64,000 nt of DNA, taken from Micromonospora coxensis (GTDB lineage Bacteria; Actinomycetota; Actinomycetes; Mycobacteriales; Micromonosporaceae). The first letter of the stretch is position 1. Every line of letters starts with the position of its first letter. Below, piece by piece: positions 58,696 to 64,000 of this stretch. The position numbers were made by a program, and so were the translations under genes. The stretch spans positions 5,394,001 through 5,458,000 of the forward strand of contig NZ_LT607753.1 of NCBI RefSeq assembly GCF_900090295.1. Reading direction: 5' to 3'. The notes beneath the pieces were generated by a model that was not told the origin of the DNA, made no database searches, and worked only from the letters and a program-made list of their open reading frames with translations.

Positions 58696-59654
58696 GTTTC
58701 CTCCTCCAAGATCCGGTCCCAGTCGGCGAGGAACCGGTCGAGCCCGAAGCGTTCTTTCGACACCTCCCGCGCCCGCGCACCGAGCCGGTACGCGGCGTCG
58801 CGGTCCTCCGCGAGCCACCGGGCCGCCTCGACGAGCGTGTCGACCCGGGTGGAGAGCACGCCGGCGTCGGGCGGCACCGCGTCGACGGCCTCGGTGGTGG
58901 CCAGCGCGACGACGGGCATGCCGATCGTCATCGCCTCGATCAGGCTCAGCCCGAGCGAGGTCCACCGGCACAGGTGCAGGTACGCCCGCCGCCGGGCCAT
59001 CTCGGTGTGCATGACGTCCTGCGGCAGGTCCTCGTGGGCGGTCAGCCGCTCCGACGGCAGGCCCAGGTGGTCGGCCAGCCCGGTCACCCCCATCCCGAAC
59101 ACGTCCAGCGGGGCGACGGCCGCGAAGCGGGGCATCAGGTCGGTGCCGGTGACCCGGGCCCGCCGTACCGGCTCGTTGGTCACCACGGCGAGCCGGTCCA
59201 GCTCGCCGGTCCACTCCACCCGGGGCGGCACGATGCCGTGCTCGACGACGGCGGTGCGGGTGCCGCCGTTGTCGTAGAACAGCTCGTTGAAGTGGGTGAC
59301 GTGGGTGAGCAGCAGGTCGTCACGGTCGGCCATCGGGTGGCGGGTGTTCGGCACGTCGCCCTTGGGGGTGTTGTGCTCGACGTAGACGGCCGGTACGTCC
59401 CGGCCGGGGCGGCGGCGCGACCAGCGCTCGGCCAGCTCCAGCTCCTCGGGACGTTGCAGCACGACCACGTCGACGTCCGCGTCGGCGAGCTGCTCGGGGG
59501 TCACCTCGACCACGGTCTCCGGCCATGGGTAGGTACGCGCCCGGCCCCGCCCGTACGGGCCGCGGTCGGGCGTGACGGGCACCAGGTAGCGGTGCCGTCC
59601 GTGCACGAAGGACGTGGTCCAGGAGCCGTGCACGTGCCAGAGCAGGACGTTCAT
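58680..59654 (-). CDS. Glycosyltransferase (GT4/GT-B type)
   Basis: 324 residues. WHVHGSWTTSFVHGRHRYLVP at the start, VVVLQRPEELELAERW, YVEHNTPKGDVPNTRHPMADRDDLLLTHVTHFN in the middle, and TSLGLSLIEAMTIGMPVVALATTEAVDAVP (E-A-M-x-x-G-x-P-V-V) in the nucleotide-binding half. Ends 16 nt inside the next gene. Similar enzymes occur next to GmhA/HldE genes in other actinomycetes, as far as I recall. Confidence 0.88.
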   Translation of the reverse strand: MNVLLWHVHGSWTTSFVHGRHRYLVPVTPDRGPYGRGRARTYPWPETVVEVTPEQLADADVDVVVLQRPEELELAERWSRRRPGRDVPAVYVEHNTPKGDVPNTRHPMADRDDLLLTHVTHFNELFYDNGGTRTAVVEHGIVPPRVEWTGELDRLAVVTNEPVRRARVTGTDLMPRFAAVAPLDVFGMGVTGLADHLGLPSERLTAHEDLPQDVMHTEMARRRAYLHLCRWTSLGLSLIEAMTIGMPVVALATTEAVDAVPPDAGVLSTRVDTLVEAARWLAEDRDAAYRLGARAREVSKERFGLDRFLADWDRILEEETCASR

Positions 59655-59663
59655 GACCCTCCT

Positions 59664-61268
59664 TCAGCTGTCGGATCTGGTGGTGAGCAGGCGCACCGCC
59701 GCGACGACCTCGGCCGGGTCGATCCCGGCGGTCAGGCAGGGGTGCTCGGGCACCGGGCAGCGGGTGGCGCGGCTGTCCCGGCAGGCGGCGGTGGCGTCGC
59801 CGAGGCGGACCAGCGGCACCCGGTAGGGCGCCCACTGGCCGAACGAAACGGTGGGCGCGAAGAGGCTGACGACCGGGGTGCCGACGGCGGCGGCGAGGTG
59901 GGCCGGTCCGGTGTTGCCGACCACCACGCACTGCGCCCCGGCGATGACTCCGGCCAGGCCCGCGAGGTCGGTGCGTCCGCCGAGGTCGGTGCCACCGGCT
60001 GCGGCGACCCGGGAGGTCAGCGCGGTCTCGACCGGCCCCCCGGTCACCACTACCCGATGGCCGGCCGCGGCAATCGCGGCGACGATCTCCGCGCACCGCC
60101 ACGGCGGGCAGGCCCGCGCCGGCACCGACGCGCCGGGGTGCACCACGACGTACGGCTCGGCGTCCGGGACGACGGCGGGGCGGGTGGCGCGCACCCGCAA
60201 CGTCGGCTCGTCCCCGGCGGGCAGGCCGAACCCGGCCGCGGCGGCCAGGGAGAGGGCCCGCTCCGGCTCGGGGACGCCGACCGGCACGCGGTGCCGGACG
60301 TCGAGCAGGGCGCCGGGGTAGTCGTCGCTGATCGCGCTGATCCGCGCCACGCCGGCCATCCGCAGCAGCAGCGCGAGGGGGAGGGCGGACTGGTGGAAGG
60401 AGGTGAAGACGACCGCCTCGTCGGCGCCGACGGCGGCGAGCCGGTCGGTGAGGCGGCGCATGTCGTCCGGGTCGACCGGGGCGGGCTCGCCGTCGATCCA
60501 CGGCAGCGGCCACTCGATCAGCTCGTCGACGCCGGGCAGCAGGCCGGCCGCGGCGCGTCCCCGGGGGCCGCAGAGCAGCACCACCCGGTCGGCGTTGGCC
60601 GCCACGGCCCGGATCGCCGGGCCGGTCACCAGCACGTCCCCGGCCGAGTCGCTGCGGACCACCAGCACGGTGCCGGCCCGCCTGGTCGCGGCCGGGCGGA
60701 CGGCCGCCTGCCGGCGCAGGATCTCGTCGACAGCGGTGGGCAGGTCACGGGCGACGTGCGGGGCGGCGGCGATCTCCTCGGGCCGGGTGACCGGGGTGGG
60801 CACCAGGAAGCCGGTGGCGCCGGCGGCCAGGGCGGCGGTCATGTCCCGGCCGATGTCGCCGACCATGACGCAGCGGGCGGGCCGGGTGCCGAGCGCGGCG
60901 GCGCCGGCGTGGACCATGCCGGGGGCCGGCTTGCGGCAGCCGCAGCCGTCGCCGTCGTCGTGCGGGCAGATCTGCCAGGTGTCGAAGGGACCGAGCAGCT
61001 CCTCGACCCGGGCGTGCACCGCCCGCATCGCCTCGGCGGTGAACAGCCCCTTCGCCAGCCCGGACTGGTTGGTCACCACGCCCAGGCGCAGCCCGGCCGC
61101 GCGCAGCCGGTCCAGCGCCTCCCGGGCGCCCGGCATCGGGCGCACCTTGTCCGGATCGCCGTTGTACGGCACGTCCTCGATCAGGGTGCCGTCGCGGTCC
61201 AGCAGCACGGCGTCGAAGAGGCCCCCGTTCATGGGCAAGCAGTTGCCCCGGGCAAGAGGAGTAAACAT
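59664..61268 (-). CDS. GmhB-like heptose bisphosphatase fused to glycosyltransferase family 9
   Basis: 534 residues from ATG 61268, which overlaps the GT2 stop (TGATG; a GTG 3 nt earlier is in frame). Residues about 18-180 are a HAD phosphatase: AVLLDRDGTLIEDVPY, VTNQSGLAKGLF, the zinc loop CPHDDGDGCGCRKPAPGM (C-x-H...C-x-C) and MVGDIGRDMTAA, matching GmhB. Residues about 200-530 are a GT9 domain: VVRSDSAGDVLVTGPAIRAV, YVVVHPGASVPARACPPWRCAEIV and VVVGNTGPAHLAAAVGTPVVSLF (G-N-T-G-x-x-H). GmhB and heptosyltransferase are normally separate proteins; fusion links bisphosphate removal to transfer. Confidence 0.93.
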   Translation of the reverse strand: MFTPLARGNCLPMNGGLFDAVLLDRDGTLIEDVPYNGDPDKVRPMPGAREALDRLRAAGLRLGVVTNQSGLAKGLFTAEAMRAVHARVEELLGPFDTWQICPHDDGDGCGCRKPAPGMVHAGAAALGTRPARCVMVGDIGRDMTAALAAGATGFLVPTPVTRPEEIAAAPHVARDLPTAVDEILRRQAAVRPAATRRAGTVLVVRSDSAGDVLVTGPAIRAVAANADRVVLLCGPRGRAAAGLLPGVDELIEWPLPWIDGEPAPVDPDDMRRLTDRLAAVGADEAVVFTSFHQSALPLALLLRMAGVARISAISDDYPGALLDVRHRVPVGVPEPERALSLAAAAGFGLPAGDEPTLRVRATRPAVVPDAEPYVVVHPGASVPARACPPWRCAEIVAAIAAAGHRVVVTGGPVETALTSRVAAAGGTDLGGRTDLAGLAGVIAGAQCVVVGNTGPAHLAAAVGTPVVSLFAPTVSFGQWAPYRVPLVRLGDATAACRDSRATRCPVPEHPCLTAGIDPAEVVAAVRLLTTRSDS

Positions 61269-62290
61269 CACCTCTGCGCCCCGGCGACGTCACCGTCCGT
61301 CGTGGAACTGCGGGTGCGCCACCAGCCGCGTACCCAGTGGGTGACCGCGACCGGGGGGATCAGCGCGCTGGTGGCCAGCATGGTGAGCACCTCGTCGCGG
61401 GTCCGGGGCCCGGGGGCGATGCGGGCCCGGGCGAACTCGGCGGTGCCCGCCGCCCAGCCCAGCGCGCCGGTCGCGGCGAGCGCGCCGAGCACCCGGCGCG
61501 ACGCCGCGTCGCGCGGCAGCCCGGCCCGCAGCGCGACGGCCGTCAGGGCGAGCGCGCCGGCGGTGGTGACCGCGACGTGCCGGGGGCGGCGGCCCGGTGG
61601 CAGCCGCAGCTCCTGCCGCCAGTTCGGGCCGTAGCGGCGGCGCAGCAGCGCGTCGTCGGCGTTGCCGCGCTGCACCAGCAGGCTGACCCAGCGGCCCTCG
61701 GGACGCACCGGGTGGGCGACCACGCGACGGCCGCGCACCAGCTCCCAGCCGGCGAGCCGGACCCGGTGGGCCAGTTCGGCGTCCTCCCGGTAGGCGCGGG
61801 GGAACCGCTCGTCGAAGCCGCCGACCTGCTCCAGCGCGGCCCGCCGGTAGGCCATGTCGGCGGTGATCCACTCACCCTCGGCCAGGCCGGCGGTGCTCCG
61901 CTCCCAGTCGGTCGGGCGGCGGTCGGCCGGCAGCGGCACCTCGACCACGCCCTGCACCCCGCCGACCCGGTCGCCGACCGTGAGGTCGTCGCGCAGCCGT
62001 CGGGCCCAGTCCGGCGCCGGCACCACGTCGTCGTCGAGGAAGACCACCCACGGCTGCCGGGCCGCCCGCCAGCCGACGTTGCGGGCCGCCGCCGGGCCCG
62101 CGCCGCGCCCGGTGAGCACCTTCGCGTACCCGGACGACGTCGCCGGCACGGCCGGCTCGCCGGTCGGGTCCCGGCGGTCGTCGACCAGCAGGATCTCCGC
62201 GTCGGGCAGCTCGGCGAGCTGCCGGGCGAGGGCGTCGAGCAGCACGGTGAGGCTGGGCCGGCCGACGGTCGGCACCACGATGCTGATCAC
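61268..62290 (-). CDS. Glycosyltransferase family 2 with C-terminal membrane segments
   Basis: 340 residues. GT-A motifs: MISIVVPTVGRPSLTVLLDAL, LLVDDRRD, WVVFLDDDVVPAPDW (D-D-D metal site), MAYRRAALEQVGGFDERFP and EDAELAHRVRLAG (E-D). The last 100 residues include two hydrophobic stretches (VAVTTAGALALTAVALRAGL, LATSALIPPVAVTHWV), so it is probably membrane bound. ATG region overlaps the carbamoyltransferase stop by 4 nt. Confidence 0.93.
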   Translation of the reverse strand: MISIVVPTVGRPSLTVLLDALARQLAELPDAEILLVDDRRDPTGEPAVPATSSGYAKVLTGRGAGPAAARNVGWRAARQPWVVFLDDDVVPAPDWARRLRDDLTVGDRVGGVQGVVEVPLPADRRPTDWERSTAGLAEGEWITADMAYRRAALEQVGGFDERFPRAYREDAELAHRVRLAGWELVRGRRVVAHPVRPEGRWVSLLVQRGNADDALLRRRYGPNWRQELRLPPGRRPRHVAVTTAGALALTAVALRAGLPRDAASRRVLGALAATGALGWAAGTAEFARARIAPGPRTRDEVLTMLATSALIPPVAVTHWVRGWWRTRSSTTDGDVAGAQR

Positions 62291-63939
62291 CGGTCACCGC
62301 CGAGCGCGTCGCGGCGCACCGCGAACGGGCCGAGGGCCAGCAGGTCCACCGGCGCCGAGCCGAACAGCTCCATCGCCTCGCGCGGGGTGTCCACCATCGG
62401 CCGGCCGGCGGTGTTCAGCGACGTGTTCACCACCACCGGCAGCCCGGTGAGCCGCTCGAACTCGGCCAGCATCTCGGCCACCAGCGGTTCGGTGTCGGTG
62501 TGCACCGTCTGCACCCGGGCGGTGCCGTCGACGTGGGTGACCGCGGGGATCCGCTCGCGCCACTGCGGCCGGACCCGGTGCACGAAGAGCATGTACCGGC
62601 TGGGGTACACGCCGTCGAAGATGTCGGCGAAGCGCTCGGCGCGCACCATCGGCGCGATCGGGCGGAACTGCTCGCGGCCCTTCACGTCGTTCATCCGGCG
62701 GGTGGTGTCCGGGTCGCCGGGGTGGGCCAGCAGCGAGCGGTGGCCCAGGGCGCGCGGGCCGTACTCGCTGCGGCCCTGGTACCAGGCGACGATGCCGTTG
62801 CCGGCGAGCACCCGGGCGGCCTCGGCGGCGATCGAGTCGGGCCGGGAGTACGGCAGCGCCGCGCGGCGCAGCTCCGCCTCCAACTCCTCGTCGGACCAGC
62901 CGCGCCCGAGGTCCGCCCCGGTCATCGGGGTGCTCCGGTCGCCCAGCTCGCCGGCCACGTGCAGGGCCGCGCCGAGCGCGGTGCCGGAGTCGCCGGCCGC
63001 CGGCTGCACCCAGACGTCGCGGTACGGCCCCTCGGCGGCGATCCGGGCGTTGGCCACGCAGTTCAGCGCCACCCCGCCGGCCATGGCCAGCGTCGAGGCC
63101 CCGCCGGAGGCGTCGTACAGCCAGCGGGACAGGTCGAGGACGACCTCCTCCAGCCGCTGCTGCACGCTGGCGGCCAGGTCGGCGTGCTCGTCGGTCGGCT
63201 CGCCACCCGCGCCGACCGCCTTGGCCATGCCGGCCCAGTCGATCCGGTCGACGTGGAAGCCGCCGTCGTCGGTGACCCGTACCAGCTCACGCAGCAGGCC
63301 GAGGTGCTTCGGCTCGCCGTACGAGGCCAGCGCCATCACCTTGTACTCGTCGCTGGAGTGCATGAACCCGAGGTGTCGGGTGAGGTCCTCGTAGAGCAGG
63401 CCGAGCGAGTGCGGCAACTGCTGCGAGAACAGCGGGGTGAGCGCGCCGTCGCGGTAGACACCGGCCAGGTGGCTGGCGACCTCGCCGCGGCCGTCGAGGA
63501 CCAGCACGGCGGTGTCGTCGCCGGCCGGCGGGGCGGCCAACCCGGCCGAGGCGGCATGCGCCACGTGGTGCGGGACGAAGCGCACCTTGTCCGGGTCCAG
63601 GCCGGGCAGCGCGGCGGCGAGGAACTGCGGGGCGCGGCGGGCGTAGTCGACGCGCAGCCAGTCCCAGGGATCGCTGAGTCCCAGGTCGGCGACGTCCCGG
63701 CAGAGACCCGGATCGAAGGAGTAGGCCACCGCGTCGAGGCTGTCGACGTCGATGCCGGCGCTGCTCAGGCACCAGGCGGCGGAGAGTTCGGGCAGCTCCC
63801 AGGCGGAGAACGGGACGGGCCGCTTGCCGTGTTTCCGACGGCTGAACCGTTCCTCCTCGGCGGCGGCCACCACCTGTCCGTCGACCACCAGGGCGGCGGC
63901 CGGGTCGTGGAAGATGGCATTGATTCCGAGGACGCGCAT
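62287..63939 (-). CDS. NodU/CmcH-type O-carbamoyltransferase
   Basis: 550 residues. MRVLGINAIFHDPAAALVVDGQVVAAAEEERFSRRKHGKRPVPF is the family opening. N-terminal Kae1-like domain with VPHHVAHAASAG (metal His pair H-H-V-A-H), VLDGRGE and MAGGVALNCVANARI; C-terminal domain with WYQGRSEYGPRALGHRSLLA and REQFRPIAPMV. It transfers a carbamoyl group from carbamoyl phosphate through carbamoyl-AMP to a hydroxyl on a sugar or antibiotic. First gene of the heptose operon, so the product is expected to carry a carbamoylated sugar. Confidence 0.94.
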   Translation of the reverse strand: MRVLGINAIFHDPAAALVVDGQVVAAAEEERFSRRKHGKRPVPFSAWELPELSAAWCLSSAGIDVDSLDAVAYSFDPGLCRDVADLGLSDPWDWLRVDYARRAPQFLAAALPGLDPDKVRFVPHHVAHAASAGLAAPPAGDDTAVLVLDGRGEVASHLAGVYRDGALTPLFSQQLPHSLGLLYEDLTRHLGFMHSSDEYKVMALASYGEPKHLGLLRELVRVTDDGGFHVDRIDWAGMAKAVGAGGEPTDEHADLAASVQQRLEEVVLDLSRWLYDASGGASTLAMAGGVALNCVANARIAAEGPYRDVWVQPAAGDSGTALGAALHVAGELGDRSTPMTGADLGRGWSDEELEAELRRAALPYSRPDSIAAEAARVLAGNGIVAWYQGRSEYGPRALGHRSLLAHPGDPDTTRRMNDVKGREQFRPIAPMVRAERFADIFDGVYPSRYMLFVHRVRPQWRERIPAVTHVDGTARVQTVHTDTEPLVAEMLAEFERLTGLPVVVNTSLNTAGRPMVDTPREAMELFGSAPVDLLALGPFAVRRDALGGDR

Positions 63940-64000
63940 GAGTCGTCCCTACCCTGGCCCTCTCCTCCTAACCTGTAGATCATCGACTTCTCGACGGGGC

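Overview
The window is very GC-rich, has GTG and TTG starts with GGAGG-type ribosome sites, and carries actinomycete marker families (SsgB, an SsgA-like sporulation protein; an ANTAR regulator; ECF41/SigJ; HelD/HelR; mycothiol-type DinB enzymes; type VII secretion substrates). It is most likely a Micromonospora or a close relative in the Micromonosporaceae. No rRNA and no CRISPR array were seen. There is one canonical tRNA, tRNA-Val(CAC), and one aberrant tRNA-like locus.

Layout. 1-9800: chromosomal core and regulators: the 5' part of a HelD/HelR-type RNA polymerase-recycling ATPase, a TPR membrane protein, a MarR/VOC divergent pair, a K+ channel, GNAT, Rrf2 and AraC regulators, an SDR, SsgB and a PGPGW membrane protein. 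9842-22646: an integrated element at the 3' half of tRNA-Val. The tRNA 3' sequence is repeated at 22603-22646 and its 17-bp core again at 18972-18988, so at least two integration segments lie in tandem. No integrase is visible. Cargo includes an XRE-peptide deformylase fusion, a membrane-anchored P-loop NTPase with nearly identical 42-residue TPRs, two low-GC membrane proteins, an EF-Tu-domain-2-like mini protein, an XRE+HD pair and four overlapping small genes. 22650-28474: an IS110 remnant, an imine-reductase-like/DinB/GlxA-regulator group, a questin-oxidase-like protein, SMI1/KNR4 and YciI proteins. A second copy of the tRNA-Val downstream terminator at 27369 may mark an older edge of the insertion hot spot.

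29078-34039: a class-II tRNA-like locus with an abnormal anticodon arm, the sigJ/flavoprotein pair, a secreted protein, a GAF-ANTAR regulator and a STAS protein. 34495-37318: a tightly overlapping polymorphic-toxin operon (YbaB, EspC-like, WXG-like, EndoU RNase toxin, probable immunity). 37362-52693: mixed metabolic and regulatory genes (WYL regulator, pterin dehydratase-VOC fusion, GNATs, YjbR proteins, 2'-5' RNA ligase, DinB proteins, GH88/105, Pr6Pr, a molybdopterin protein, DUF72, a secreted SGNH lipase, a PAS-GAF-SpoIIE phosphatase).

53603-63939: nine minus-strand genes, nearly all overlapping, form a heptose-glycan operon: carbamoyltransferase, GT2, GmhB-GT9 fusion, two GT4-type transferases, GmhA, HldE, SDR and GT9. 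GmhA, the HldE kinase, GmhB and the HldE nucleotidyltransferase together supply every step from sedoheptulose-7-phosphate to an NDP-D-glycero-D-manno-heptose. Four or five glycosyltransferases and the carbamoyltransferase would then build and decorate a heptose-containing surface glycan or secreted glycoside. All functions are inferred from motifs read by eye; no database search was run.
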